A DNA stretch of 64,000 bases from Natrinema sp. DC36 (GCF_020405225.1 NZ_CP084472.1:2604001-2668000), one strand, 5' to 3'; positions 25,852-34,767 are shown, counted from the first letter of the stretch. Numbers and translations are program-made. The notes: a model not told the origin generated them from the letters alone.

Positions 25852-26781
25852 ATGTCCATCTCGAGCCAAAACATACTCGTCACGGGCGGTGCCGGATTCA
25901 TCGGCTCGCACCTCACCGAGCGCCTGCTCGCGGACGGCACTGACGTAACCGTCGTCGACGACCTCTCGAACGGCGACCGCGACCGCGTCCCCGACGACGC
26001 CGAGTTCCTCGAGGCCGACCTCACCGATCCCGATGCTCTGGAAGGCCAGCTCGAGAACGTCGACCTCGTCTTCCACCTCGCGGCGTCGAAACACGTCGAT
26101 ACGGACCGCCCCCACGGCCAGTTCGACGACAACACGCGGATGACCCGCAACATCCTCGAGGCGATGGCCGACGCCGACGTGACCGAGATCGCCTACACCT
26201 CCTCCTCGACGGTCTACGGCGAGGCCCCGCGGCCGACGCCCGAGGACTACGCGCCCCTCGAGCCGATCAGCGCCTACGGGGCGAGCAAACTCGCGGATGA
26301 GGGCTTGCTTTCCGCGCGGGCGCACAGCCACGACCTCACCGTCTGGAACTTCAGATTCGCGAACGTCGTCGGTCCGCGCCTCCGCGGGGCGGTGATTCCG
26401 GATTTCATCGAGAAACTGCAGGACGATCCTGACCACCTGACGATCCTCGGCGACGGCCGCCAGGAGAAGTCGTATCTCCACCTCGAGGACTGTCTCGACG
26501 CGATCCTTCACACCGTCGAGCACGCCGACGACCCGATGAACACCTACAATCTGGGCACGCGCACGACGACCTCGGTCGACCGGATCGCAGCCATCGTCGC
26601 CGAGGAACTGGGGGTCGATCCCGACCACGAGTACACCGGGGGCGAGCGGGGCTGGACCGGCGACGTGCCGAAGATGCGCCTCTCGATCGAGAAGCTCTCG
26701 GCGCTGGGTTGGGAGCCCCGCCTCTCGAGCGACGAGGCGGTCCGTCGTTCGACGCGCGAGATCATCGAGGAGCTACGCTAA
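25852..26781 (+). CDS. NAD-dependent nucleotide-sugar epimerase/dehydratase
   Basis: This 309-residue extended-SDR enzyme has the Rossmann motif GGAGFIGS at 12-19, TSSSTVYGE near 117-125, and catalytic YGASK near 141-145. NFRFANVVGPRLRGAVIPDFIEKL near 165-188 and GDGRQEKSYLHLEDC near 198-212 are typical of GalE/RmlB-like enzymes acting on UDP- or dTDP-hexoses. The Thr/Ser-Tyr-Lys catalytic set appears complete. It is the first of several carbohydrate-active genes to about 34.6 kb. That fits supply of an activated sugar for surface glycans, though the precise epimer is unknown. Confidence 0.9.
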   Translation: MSISSQNILVTGGAGFIGSHLTERLLADGTDVTVVDDLSNGDRDRVPDDAEFLEADLTDPDALEGQLENVDLVFHLAASKHVDTDRPHGQFDDNTRMTRNILEAMADADVTEIAYTSSSTVYGEAPRPTPEDYAPLEPISAYGASKLADEGLLSARAHSHDLTVWNFRFANVVGPRLRGAVIPDFIEKLQDDPDHLTILGDGRQEKSYLHLEDCLDAILHTVEHADDPMNTYNLGTRTTTSVDRIAAIVAEELGVDPDHEYTGGERGWTGDVPKMRLSIEKLSALGWEPRLSSDEAVRRSTREIIEELR

Positions 26782-26853
26782 GCGGGGTGATCGCGCCGAA
26801 TCCGTTCGAGGAAAACGGACTCGAGAGCGACCGTCGACCCCGTTCGATCGGGT

Positions 26854-26869
26854 TTTAGGTGGGCTTAAA
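26854..26869. promoter_or_regulatory. Degenerate DtxR-like half-palindrome overlapping a TATA-like element
   Basis: TTTAGGTGGGCTTAAA differs from the TTTAGG-N4-CCTAAA pattern seen four times downstream at one position. Its right half is part of CTTAAATA, a TATA-like element 26 nt before the ATG at 26894. It may be a weak operator or only a promoter. Confidence 0.35.
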
Positions 26870-26893
26870 TATCTGGGTCTGAGAGTGGCTGGT

Positions 26894-28078
26894 ATGACCG
26901 ACGGTGGCGGGGACTCGGCGTCGCGGGATGCCGATCACGGATCGAACGCGGGGGATCCCGCCAACAGCGACCAGCCCGGGAGGATTACAGCGGCGCTGAC
27001 CCGCCGGCGGCTGACGATCGGGGGGACGATACTCGTTCTTCTCGGCCTGCTCGTCGCCCTTCGGGACGTCGATCTGGGGACCGTCGTCGCCGAGATGTCG
27101 ACGGCCGATCCGCGGTTGCTCGGGGCCGCGATCGTCGTGTACACCGCCTCGTGGCCGCTTCGCGGTCGCCGGTACAGCGACGTGGTGGACGCGATCGGCC
27201 ACCGAGGCGGCACCGCGTTCTGTACGGCGGCCGTCTTCGTCAGCCAGACGGCCAACCTCGCGATTCCGGCGCGGGCGGGGGACGCGGTACGCGCGTACGT
27301 AATGCGTACCCGTCGCGAAGTACCCTACACCGCGGGGTTCGCGTCGCTGGCCGTCGAACGGGTGTTCGATCTGGCGACGATCGCCGCGCTCGCTGGACTC
27401 GCGACGGCGTGGCTCGCACTGAGCGGCGCGGCCGGACCGCTCGAGATCGCCGCCGAGGCCGGCGGCGCGCGAACGGCCCTCGTGGCCGCGGTAGCCGTGA
27501 GCACGGCGACGGTCGGCGTCGGGTTCGTCGTCGTCACGTCCGCTCGTGCGGACCACGGACTGGCCGGGTGGCTCCGGGACCGGACCGTCGGTCGGCCGCG
27601 CCTCGAGGAGATGCTCGAGGCCGCGCTCGGATTCGCGGGCGACGTACAGGTCGTCGCTCGACACCCGAAAGCGCTGGCGACGATCGGAGCGGAAAGCCTG
27701 CTGATCTGGGTGCTCGACGTGCTCACGGCGGTCCTCGTCCTCGCGGCACTCGATAGCGGGCTCGCCGTCGGGCCGCTGCTGGCCGTGGGGACGCTGGCGG
27801 TCAGCGTCGGAAACCTCGCGAAAGTCCTCCCGCTGTCCCAGGGTGGCGTCGGGCTCTACGAGGCGGCCTTTACGGCGCTCGTGGTCGGGCTCACGCCCGT
27901 CGGTGCGAGCACGGCGCTGGCGGCGGCGATCGTCGATCACGCGCTGAAAAACGGCGTGACGCTGCTCGGCGGTGCCGGTTCGGTCGCCTCGCTGGGAATT
28001 TCGCTATCGGACGCGGCGGAGTCGGATGCGGAGGCGACGCGGGAGACCGGTAACTTTTTAGGCTCGCCTAAAAGATAG
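26894..28078 (+). CDS. Flippase-like membrane protein (LPG synthase TM-domain/UPF0104 family)
   Basis: This 394-residue protein has a disordered acidic N-terminus (~35 residues) and about eight TM helices. The family pattern PLRGRRYSDVVDAIGHRGG near 85, PARAGDAVRAYVM near 122 (the conserved R-x-G-D/E loop) and LAKVLPLSQGGVGLYEAAFTALVVGLT (in two pieces, ~313-340) place it with AglD-C-terminal-like and LPG synthetase-type transporters, which move lipid-linked molecules across membranes. The ATG at 26894 is preferred over a GTG 9 bp upstream because a TATA-like element sits 26 nt before it. The last codons (LGSPKR) contain the DtxR-type operator of the next gene. Confidence 0.88.
   Translation: MTDGGGDSASRDADHGSNAGDPANSDQPGRITAALTRRRLTIGGTILVLLGLLVALRDVDLGTVVAEMSTADPRLLGAAIVVYTASWPLRGRRYSDVVDAIGHRGGTAFCTAAVFVSQTANLAIPARAGDAVRAYVMRTRREVPYTAGFASLAVERVFDLATIAALAGLATAWLALSGAAGPLEIAAEAGGARTALVAAVAVSTATVGVGFVVVTSARADHGLAGWLRDRTVGRPRLEEMLEAALGFAGDVQVVARHPKALATIGAESLLIWVLDVLTAVLVLAALDSGLAVGPLLAVGTLAVSVGNLAKVLPLSQGGVGLYEAAFTALVVGLTPVGASTALAAAIVDHALKNGVTLLGGAGSVASLGISLSDAAESDAEATRETGNFLGSPKR
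28056..28073. promoter_or_regulatory. DtxR/IdeR-type operator 1
   Basis: TTTTAGGCTCGCCTAAAA is an 18 bp near-perfect palindrome. It lies inside the last codons of the flippase gene, 13 bp before the ATG of the RGP-like gene, and covers the expected TATA/start area. It matches the iron-box pattern TTAGGYTNRCCTAA. Confidence 0.75.
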
Positions 28079-28085
28079 GCGAGCA

Positions 28086-29252
28086 ATGAGTCAGGATATC
28101 TGCGTAATCGTCCCGACGATCCGGGAGTACGAGTGCATGCGGTCGTACTTCGGGAACGCGCGCAACCACGGCTTCGACCTCTCTCGACTGCACGTGGTCC
28201 TCGTCACGGAGGACTTCTGTGAAACCGATGCGATGGAAGCGATGCTCGAGGACGAAGGCGTCTCGGGCGAGGTTTTCGACGGGAGCCGACGCGAGGAGTG
28301 GTACGACGCACACGACGTTTCGGAGTACGGCCACGTCGTCCCGGCGGCGAGTCACGCCGAGACGAGCTTCGGCCTGCTTTACATGTGGGCTCACGACGAG
28401 TTCGACTACGGATTTTTCATCGACGACGACACCCTCCCCCACGAGGATCAGGACTTTTTCGGCGATCACATGGAGAACCTTGCCTTCGAAGGCGAGATAG
28501 AGGCCGTCTCCTCCGACGAACAGTGGGTCAACGTTCTCTACCAGAACGCAGACGTTCACGGGCTCTATCCGCGTGGCTACCCCTACTCGGCGATGGACGA
28601 GACGGTCGAGACCGGGACGGCCGAAATCGACGGTGGCGAGGTCGTCGCCTCGCAGGGACTCTGGACGAACGTCCCCGACCTCGACGCCGTCCGCATCCTC
28701 ATGGACGGCGACCTCGAGGGACAGGCGCAGACCCGAACCTCGAGCGACGACTTCGGTGACGACTTCGTCGCGGCTCGCGACAACTATCTCACCGTCTGCT
28801 CGATGAACCTCGCCTTTCGCCGCGAGGTGATCCCCGCGTTCTACCAGCTTCCCATGGACGACAACGAGTGGGAGGTCGGCCGCTTCGACGACATCTGGTC
28901 GGGCGTCTTCCTCAAGCGCGCCTGCGACGTGCTCGGCAAGCGGATCTACAACGGCGGGCCGCTCTGTGAGCACAACAAGGCCCCCCGCAGCACGTTCGAC
29001 GATCTCAACAACGAGGTCCCCGGGCTCGAGCTCAACGAACACCTCTGGCGCGTCGTCGACGAGGTCGGTTCGGACGCGGACGACTACGCCGACGTTTTCG
29101 AGGCGATGGCCGACGAACTCGCCGACGGCGACTGGTCCGAGTACAACAACGGCGCGTTCTTCAACCACGTGGGCGAACACATGCGCAACTGGCTCGAGTG
29201 TCTGTCAGCCCTCGAGCGGACTGCGCCCGTTGCGGGGAATCGACGCCTATAA
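28086..29252 (+). CDS. RGP-family (alpha-1,4-glucan-protein synthase/UDP-sugar mutase-like) protein
   Basis: This 388-residue protein resembles plant reversibly glycosylated polypeptides/UDP-arabinopyranose mutases (PF03214-like). It begins ICVIVPTIREYECMRSYF, and FFIDDDTLPHED at 110-121 holds the DDD nucleotide-sugar motif (D113-D115). VHGLYPRGYPYS near 158 contains the R-G-Y-P-Y segment bearing the reversibly glycosylated Arg in plant proteins. NGAFFNHVGEHMRNWLE lies near the end. Family members interconvert UDP-pyranose and UDP-furanose sugars or self-glycosylate. Control by a DtxR-type operator 13 bp upstream suggests induction in low iron, which I have not seen stated for this family. 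Confidence 0.82.
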   Translation: MSQDICVIVPTIREYECMRSYFGNARNHGFDLSRLHVVLVTEDFCETDAMEAMLEDEGVSGEVFDGSRREEWYDAHDVSEYGHVVPAASHAETSFGLLYMWAHDEFDYGFFIDDDTLPHEDQDFFGDHMENLAFEGEIEAVSSDEQWVNVLYQNADVHGLYPRGYPYSAMDETVETGTAEIDGGEVVASQGLWTNVPDLDAVRILMDGDLEGQAQTRTSSDDFGDDFVAARDNYLTVCSMNLAFRREVIPAFYQLPMDDNEWEVGRFDDIWSGVFLKRACDVLGKRIYNGGPLCEHNKAPRSTFDDLNNEVPGLELNEHLWRVVDEVGSDADDYADVFEAMADELADGDWSEYNNGAFFNHVGEHMRNWLECLSALERTAPVAGNRRL

Positions 29253-29257
29253 GTATA

Positions 29258-29273
29258 TTTAGGTTAGCCTAAA
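29258..29273. promoter_or_regulatory. DtxR/IdeR-type operator 2
   Basis: TTTAGGTTAGCCTAAA lies 4 bp before the ATG at 29278. The TATA-like CTATAAGTATA begins at 29248, inside the stop codon of the preceding gene. A repressor bound here would cover the start site. This copy is the closest of the four to the bacterial IdeR consensus (TTAGGTTAGSCTAA). Confidence 0.85.
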
Positions 29274-29277
29274 CTGC

Positions 29278-30408
29278 ATGACGAAGCAACACGATTTGAC
29301 GGGTCGGCGGGCGTTTCTCGTCGGATCGACTGCACTCGGCACGGCGGGCCTGGCCGGCTGTATGGGCCTGATTGGGAGCGATGACGACGACGAGGACGAC
29401 GAGAACGTCTTCAACCAGATCGGCTCCGGCCGTTCGGGGCGCGGTCAGCCCGGCGGCACGCCAATGTCGGAACTGCCGGACCTCGAGGGCGAACTCCACA
29501 TCTACTCCGGGCGAAACGAGTTCCTCGTCGGGACGCTCATCAGCAGCCTCGAGGACCAGTACGACGATTTCGTCGTCGAAGGGCCTCGATACGCCGACTC
29601 CTCCTATCTCGCGAATCAGATCGCCGAGGCGGGCGCGGGAACCAACGCGGACGTTTTCTTTACGGTCGACTCGGCTGCACTCGGGGAGGTCGCGAGCGAG
29701 GGGATGTCCCGATCCCTCTCGGACGACGTCCTGGAGATGGTCCCCGAGGAGTTCCGGACCGACGAGTGGGTCGGAACCTCGGGCCGCATCCGAACGATTC
29801 CCTACAATTCGTCGGCGTTCTCCGAGAGCGATATGCCCACGAGCATCAGTGACTACGCCGACTTCGAGGGCGACCTCGGCTGGGCCCCCTCGTACGGCTC
29901 CTGTCAGTCGTTCGTGACCGCGATGCGCATCCTCGAGGGCGAGGAGGCCACTCGCGAGTGGCTTCAGAGCGTCGTCGACAACGGAATCACCGGGTACAAC
30001 AACGAAATGGCCGTCTGTCAGGCCGTCGCGGACGGCGAGATCGACGCCGGGTTCACGAACCACTACTACATCCAGCGGGTCCTCGAGGGATCCCCGGACG
30101 CGCCGATCGAGACGGTGTTCACCGAGGGCGACGCGGGCGCGACGTTCGACGTCGCGGGCGCGACCGTCATCGAGAACACGGACAACGCCGAGCTGGCGGA
30201 GAACTTCGTTCGCCACCTCCTCTCGGCGGAAGTCCAGGAGTTCTTCGCGGTGGAAACGTTCGAGTATCCGCTGATCCCCGAGGCCGAACCGGTCGGCGAA
30301 CTCCCGTCGGTCGACGATCTGAACGTTCCGGATATCGACCCGTCGGAGCTGTCCGATCTGCAGCCGACGCTGGACCTGATGCGCAGTATCGACGGCATCA
30401 GCATCTAA
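29278..30408 (+). CDS. Tat-lipoprotein Fe(III)-type ABC substrate-binding protein
   Basis: The 376-residue precursor has GRRAFLVGSTALGTAGLAGC at its N-terminus, a twin-arginine signal ending in a lipobox (Cys28), then an acidic linker. The binding domain starts near ELHIYSGRNEFLVGTLISSLE. It contains NADVFFTVDSAALGEV near 122 and WVGTSGRIRTIPYNSS near 163, the Tyr/Arg pattern of FbpA/FutA Fe(III)-binding proteins. TNHYYIQRV near 261 supplies the tandem Tyr that ligate Fe(III) in this class. It probably delivers ferric iron to the permease at 37.5 kb. Its promoter carries operator 2; GT39-like 30422 follows 13 bp later. Confidence 0.9.
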   Translation: MTKQHDLTGRRAFLVGSTALGTAGLAGCMGLIGSDDDDEDDENVFNQIGSGRSGRGQPGGTPMSELPDLEGELHIYSGRNEFLVGTLISSLEDQYDDFVVEGPRYADSSYLANQIAEAGAGTNADVFFTVDSAALGEVASEGMSRSLSDDVLEMVPEEFRTDEWVGTSGRIRTIPYNSSAFSESDMPTSISDYADFEGDLGWAPSYGSCQSFVTAMRILEGEEATREWLQSVVDNGITGYNNEMAVCQAVADGEIDAGFTNHYYIQRVLEGSPDAPIETVFTEGDAGATFDVAGATVIENTDNAELAENFVRHLLSAEVQEFFAVETFEYPLIPEAEPVGELPSVDDLNVPDIDPSELSDLQPTLDLMRSIDGISI

Positions 30409-30421
30409 TCCGACTCTCCTC

Positions 30422-32641
30422 GTGATTCGGGATCCGATTCGTCGATTTCGGTCGGGGAACGCGTTCGGTGAGCGGCCACGCCCCGTCCAGTTGGCCGCAC
30501 TCGCCGTCGTCTGTCTCGCCGGCCTCGCCGTCGCGCTACTCGCGACCGAGCTCTTTCCCTATCACTCGAGCAACGACGACGAGGGGGTCTACCTCCTGCA
30601 GGCGGCCATGTTGCTCGAGGGACAGCTTACGCTCCGAGCCGGTGAGATCGCCGACGCGTTCCGGCCGTGGTTTTTCGTGCAGGACGGCGGTCGGCTCTAC
30701 TCGAAGTACTCGCCGGTCGTCCCCGCGATGTACGCCGTCTCGATGGCGCTGTTCGGTGAGCCGCGGGTGACGCTCGTCGCCGTCGCGGTGGGCAACGCCG
30801 CCCTCGTGTACCTCCTCGGATCGATGGTGTTCGACCGATGGGTCGGCGTCGTCGCCGCGGCCGTCTTCGCCGCCGCTCCCATGACGCTCCTGACGTCGTC
30901 GGTGTTCCTCCCGTACGCACCGACGACGCTGCTGAATCTCCTCTTCGCTGCGTGGTACCTCCGCGGCGTCCGGGGCGGCCGACTCCGCAACGCGGTCCTG
31001 GCCGGCGCGGCGACCGGACTCGCCTTCTTCGCGCGGCCGTACACCGCCGTCCTGTTCGCGCTCCCCTTCATCTGTCACGCGGGCTGGTCGGTGCTCCGAT
31101 CGGCTCGCGGACGCTGGTGGGAACGGGGACTCCGACCGCCGCCCGACCCCGTCCGACGAAACGGGCTCACCGCCGCGTTCGGGCTCGCCTTCGTCGGGCT
31201 GGCGCTCGCGTACAACGCCCGCGTGACGGGCTCTGCGCTCACGTTCCCGTACGCGGCGTTCGCGCCGCTCGACGGTCCCGGGTTCGGCCACCGCGAACTC
31301 CTCGATCACTCGCTGCAGTACACGCCGGCCGTCGCCTTCGAGGCGAACGCCGCCGCCCTCTGGTACTTCGCCACGCGCTGGTTCACTGCGGGACTGCTCG
31401 GAACGATCACCGCGTTGGCGGGACTCGCCGTGGCGCTGTGGCACTGGCTTCCCCTCCCCGGCACCGACGGCGAGCGCGGATGGCGGAGCGACCGGACCGC
31501 GGGCCTGCTGCTAGCCGGGCTCTTCCCCGCCGTCGTTCTCGGCAATTTCGCGTTCTGGGGCAACTACAACGTCCACGCCGGAATCGGCGATCCGACCACC
31601 GGCCTCCTCTCGAAGTTCGGGCCGTTCTATCACTTCGACCTGCTCGTGCCGCTCTCGATCTTCGCCGCGTTCGCCGTCGTTACGGGCTGGCGGCGGTGTC
31701 GCGATCTCGCGGTCCGAAACCGGATCGCGACGATCGCGTCGCCGCGGGCGGCTCGAGCCGTCGTCGTCGCCGCCTTCCTCGCGAGCGCCCTCGTCGCCGG
31801 CGGGGCGAACGCGGCCCTCCTCTCGGACCCGGTCGAGCGCAACGCCGTCCACACCGAGCGCTTCGAGTCCGCCTACGAGCCCGTCGAAGAGCGCGACCTC
31901 GAGAACGCGCTAGTCTTCCTGCCGACACCCTACGGCCAGTGGCAGAATCACCCCTTCCAGGCCCTCCGGAACGACGGCGGCCTCGACGGGGAGGTTGTCT
32001 ACGCGCTCGAGGGATCCCCGGAACGGGATTTCGCCGTCCTCGACGCCTATCCCGATCGGGACTACTACCGCTACAGCTATCAGGGCGAGTGGACGGCGAC
32101 GCCCGACGACGAGATCGTCGCCCAGCTCGAACCGCTCTCGGTCCGATCGGGCGAGCGACTCGAGGGTGAAACCACCGTCGGGATCGCAGATCGGGTCGAT
32201 CGAGTGGTGGTTCGCCTCGAGAACGACGGCGAGGTCGCCGAGTACGCCGTCACTGGCCCCGACGGCGAGCACTCCGTGGCGTGGTCCCTCGAGCGCGCCG
32301 GCGGGAACGCCAGCGACGCGACGCAGAGCGCTCCCGAAGACCGCGGACTGGTTCGGCTGAACGGATCCGGGGACGATCCCGTCCCGTTCGACGGAGCCGA
32401 CGAGATCGTGCTGACGGTCACGCAGGTCCAGCCGGAAGGCGCGACGTACACCTATCGGCAGGAGGTGACCGTCCGGACGACCGACGACGGCGTCGAAGCG
32501 ATCTGGCCGCCCGAGCGGCGGGGCTGTCGGCTCGTCACCGATTGCGGCACCGAGGGAACCTACCTCCCCGACCGGCCGGAGACCCACAGTCGGTGGGAGA
32601 CGTTCGAAACGCGACTCGAAAAGCGGGAGTCGGCGTCGTAG
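30422..32641 (+). CDS. GT39/ArnT-like membrane glycosyltransferase
   Basis: This 739-residue protein starts at GTG 30422, 13 bp after the binding-protein stop, and is likely co-transcribed with it. About a dozen TM helices span ~20-480. The first loop holds FPYHSSNDDEGVYLLQAAMLLEGQ, with the D-D-E acidic site typical of the GT-C superfamily. RLYSKYSPVVPAMYAVSMALFGE follows, also typical. A soluble C-terminal domain of ~250 residues contains WQNHPFQALRNDG and beta-rich segments. GT-C enzymes transfer sugars from polyprenyl/dolichyl phosphate donors outside the membrane. The acceptor (lipid, protein or polysaccharide) is unknown. Confidence 0.82.
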   Translation: MIRDPIRRFRSGNAFGERPRPVQLAALAVVCLAGLAVALLATELFPYHSSNDDEGVYLLQAAMLLEGQLTLRAGEIADAFRPWFFVQDGGRLYSKYSPVVPAMYAVSMALFGEPRVTLVAVAVGNAALVYLLGSMVFDRWVGVVAAAVFAAAPMTLLTSSVFLPYAPTTLLNLLFAAWYLRGVRGGRLRNAVLAGAATGLAFFARPYTAVLFALPFICHAGWSVLRSARGRWWERGLRPPPDPVRRNGLTAAFGLAFVGLALAYNARVTGSALTFPYAAFAPLDGPGFGHRELLDHSLQYTPAVAFEANAAALWYFATRWFTAGLLGTITALAGLAVALWHWLPLPGTDGERGWRSDRTAGLLLAGLFPAVVLGNFAFWGNYNVHAGIGDPTTGLLSKFGPFYHFDLLVPLSIFAAFAVVTGWRRCRDLAVRNRIATIASPRAARAVVVAAFLASALVAGGANAALLSDPVERNAVHTERFESAYEPVEERDLENALVFLPTPYGQWQNHPFQALRNDGGLDGEVVYALEGSPERDFAVLDAYPDRDYYRYSYQGEWTATPDDEIVAQLEPLSVRSGERLEGETTVGIADRVDRVVVRLENDGEVAEYAVTGPDGEHSVAWSLERAGGNASDATQSAPEDRGLVRLNGSGDDPVPFDGADEIVLTVTQVQPEGATYTYRQEVTVRTTDDGVEAIWPPERRGCRLVTDCGTEGTYLPDRPETHSRWETFETRLEKRESAS

Positions 32642-32728
32642 ACGCGTTCCGGCTGTCCGTGAGTCGGCGAGCGTCTGCCGGGTCAATCAGGCACCAACGT
32701 TAGGGACCGACTTCCCGCCAGAACCCGT

Positions 32729-33766
32729 ATGACCGAGAGGCGTTGCGGTTACGTCACGAGCAGTAGCGGAGTGAACGACGCCGGCGCGGTCTGTTGCTGG
32801 CGACCCACGTGGGAGGACGCCGATCGGTGCATCTGGCACACCGAGACCGTCGTTCCGACGGCGGCGTACGAACGGGAGCGGCCGGAGCCGAGCGAGCGGC
32901 TCGACGGAGCGGACTTTCGGGGAGCATCATTGAGCGGAGCGTCGTTTCTCGCCGGCCGGTCCCTCGTCGGCGCGGACTTCACGGACGCCGTCCTCGACGG
33001 CGCCGATCTCTCGGAGGCGGACCTCCGCCGAGCGACGTTTCGAGACGTCGATGCGCACGGAACGTCGTTCCGGGAGGCGAACCTTCACGACGCGGTGTTC
33101 GTCTTCGCCGACCTGCGCGGCGCGGACTTCCGGAATGCGAGGCTCTACCGTGCCGGCCTGACTGACCTTCGGATCAATCTCGAGACGGCGTTCGGCGAGC
33201 GGACGGTGTACGAGGACGAGATCGATCGAGTGTCGACCGAGGGCGCGGAGCGGGCCGACTCCGCACAGTGGGTCTACCGCGAACTACAGCGACTCTACGA
33301 CGAGAACGCGTTCCCCGAACGGGTTCACACCTACTACCTGCGCGAGATGGACCTCCGGCGGCGGCAGGCCTGGCGGGTCGGAAACTACCTACAGGCGTTC
33401 AAGCTCGCCGGCTCGCGCTGGGTCATGCTGTACGGGACGAGCCCGTGGCGAGTCGTAACGACGTCGCTGCTCTTGATCCTCGTCTGCGCGGGACTCTATC
33501 CGCTGACCGGCGGCATTCAAGAGGTCGGGACCGACAGTGCGGTCACGTATCAGATCGACGACCCCACCGATGCACCGAGGTGGCTCCTCGTTCAGGCGTT
33601 CCTCAAGAGCCTCTACTTCAGCGTCATCACCTTCGCGACGCTCGGCTACGGCGACATCCAGCCCGTCGGGGGCTGGGCCCGCGCCATCGCTGGTGTCGAA
33701 ACCCTGCTCGGATCGCTCCTGATGGCGCTGCTGGTGTTCGTCCTCACGCGAAGCGTCCACTACTAG
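32729..33766 (+). CDS. Pentapeptide-repeat protein fused to a two-TM potassium-type channel
   Basis: The 345-residue protein has an N-terminal Cys-rich head (C6, C22, C23, C34, H37), probably zinc-binding. Pentapeptide repeats follow at ~57-150 (LDGADFRGASLSGASF, LVGADFTDAVLDGADL, LRGADFRNARLYRAGL), and then an amphipathic linker with WVYRELQRLYDENAFPERVHTYYLREMDL. A pore module has TM1 at ~232-252, a pore helix with selectivity filter TLGYGD at ~304-309, and TM2 at ~320-342. GYG means K+ selectivity. The repeat coil may gate or anchor the channel. It lies outside any clear operon. Confidence 0.88.
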   Translation: MTERRCGYVTSSSGVNDAGAVCCWRPTWEDADRCIWHTETVVPTAAYERERPEPSERLDGADFRGASLSGASFLAGRSLVGADFTDAVLDGADLSEADLRRATFRDVDAHGTSFREANLHDAVFVFADLRGADFRNARLYRAGLTDLRINLETAFGERTVYEDEIDRVSTEGAERADSAQWVYRELQRLYDENAFPERVHTYYLREMDLRRRQAWRVGNYLQAFKLAGSRWVMLYGTSPWRVVTTSLLLILVCAGLYPLTGGIQEVGTDSAVTYQIDDPTDAPRWLLVQAFLKSLYFSVITFATLGYGDIQPVGGWARAIAGVETLLGSLLMALLVFVLTRSVHY

Positions 33767-33855
33767 GGCTACGGCGACCCGATCCGAATCGGCCCTCGAG
33801 GCCGTCGCTCGGGCATCGAATCGGGGCACGGTACGCCGTCGTCGCACGGAAATCG

Positions 33856-34605
33856 CTACTGCGTCGGCCGATGTGGCAGCTCTCGAAGTCGCTCCTCGAG
33901 CGAAACCTTGACGATCGAGCGTGCGATTTCGAGACCGCCTTTCAGCGGATCGAGTTTCGTCTGGCCGGCGCGCTCGCGGTACGCGATCGGGTGTTCGCGA
34001 ACGTCGTAGCCCCGAAGCAGCGGGCGAATCAAGAGTTCGGCCGAGAGACCGGTGTTCTCGGTCCACTCGATCGATTCGACGACGTCGCGGCGGTAGGCCC
34101 GCATGCCGGTCGTCGTGTCGTGGACGCGGGTACCCATCAGGAGGCTCGCGATCGCCGCGAACGCGTGATTCCCGAGACGGTTGAACGCCGGCATCGCGTC
34201 GGCCCCGTGGTAGAGCCGATCGCCGCTGACGACATCGTAGCCGTCGTTGATCAGCGCGAGGAACTCCGGTAGCTGCTCCATCGGATACGTGTCGTCGCAG
34301 TCCGTCGTGACGACGATCGGCCGATCTGGCTCCAAGATCGCCGCGCGCACGGCGACGCCGTACCCCTGTGGCTCCTGTTCGATGACCGTCGCGCCGTGTT
34401 CACGGGCGATCTCGGGGGTGCGGTCCGCGGAGCCGTCAACGCAGACGACCTCCGCCTTCCCGTTGGTAACGTCCTCGATATCCGAGAGCACTGTCCCGAT
34501 CGCTTCCTCCTCGTTGTACGTTCCCATGACGACGCTGAGATCGTCGAAGGTGTACTCGTCCTCGTTGCTGCCGTCCGTTCGTTCGGAGTCCGCTCCGCTA
34601 CTCAT
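33856..34605 (-). CDS. GT2-family dolichyl-phosphate sugar synthase-like glycosyltransferase
   Basis: This 249-residue cytoplasmic GT-A enzyme has a disordered N-tail and then LSVVMGTYNEEEAIGTVLSDIE at ~23-44. VVCVDGSADRTPEIAREHG matches the DPM1 VDDxSxDxT pattern near 53-71, and TTDCDDTYP at ~100-108 is the metal-binding DxD equivalent. LMGTRVHDTTTGMRAYRRDVV and SAELLIRPLLRGYDVREHPIAYRERAGQTKLDPLKGG are hallmarks of dolichol-phosphate mannose/glucose synthases. It lacks C-terminal TM helices. It probably makes the polyprenyl-phosphate sugar used by a GT-C enzyme. A DtxR-type operator lies in its promoter. Confidence 0.9.
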   Translation of the reverse strand: MSSGADSERTDGSNEDEYTFDDLSVVMGTYNEEEAIGTVLSDIEDVTNGKAEVVCVDGSADRTPEIAREHGATVIEQEPQGYGVAVRAAILEPDRPIVVTTDCDDTYPMEQLPEFLALINDGYDVVSGDRLYHGADAMPAFNRLGNHAFAAIASLLMGTRVHDTTTGMRAYRRDVVESIEWTENTGLSAELLIRPLLRGYDVREHPIAYRERAGQTKLDPLKGGLEIARSIVKVSLEERLRELPHRPTQ

Positions 34606-34637
34606 TGGTGGTACTCTCTGCTCGCTGTATTTATGAT

Positions 34638-34653
34638 TTTAGGTTCGCCTAAA
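34638..34653. promoter_or_regulatory. DtxR/IdeR-type operator 3
   Basis: TTTAGGTTCGCCTAAA lies between a minus-strand TATA-like element (34660-34669, GGTATATACGG in sense) and the start at 34605. It falls where transcription should start, so a bound repressor would block it. Confidence 0.8.
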
Positions 34654-34733
34654 GAAATCCGTATATACCAGCGATATTCTAAAGGGTATTTACTTGTAGA
34701 TGGAAAGCAACTGTTATAACCTTTAAATTCGAT

Positions 34734-34764
34734 TCAAACAAACAGTGTCAGATGCTTTGTTTGA
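34734..34764 (-). terminator. Hairpin terminator-like element after AT-rich gene
   Basis: TCAAACAAA and TTTGTTTGA form a perfect 9 bp stem with a 13 nt loop. It begins 3 nt after the stop codon of the minus-strand gene at 34768. The low GC and the immediate position fit a terminator or an mRNA 3' end protector. Confidence 0.5.
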
Positions 34765-34767
34765 GCC

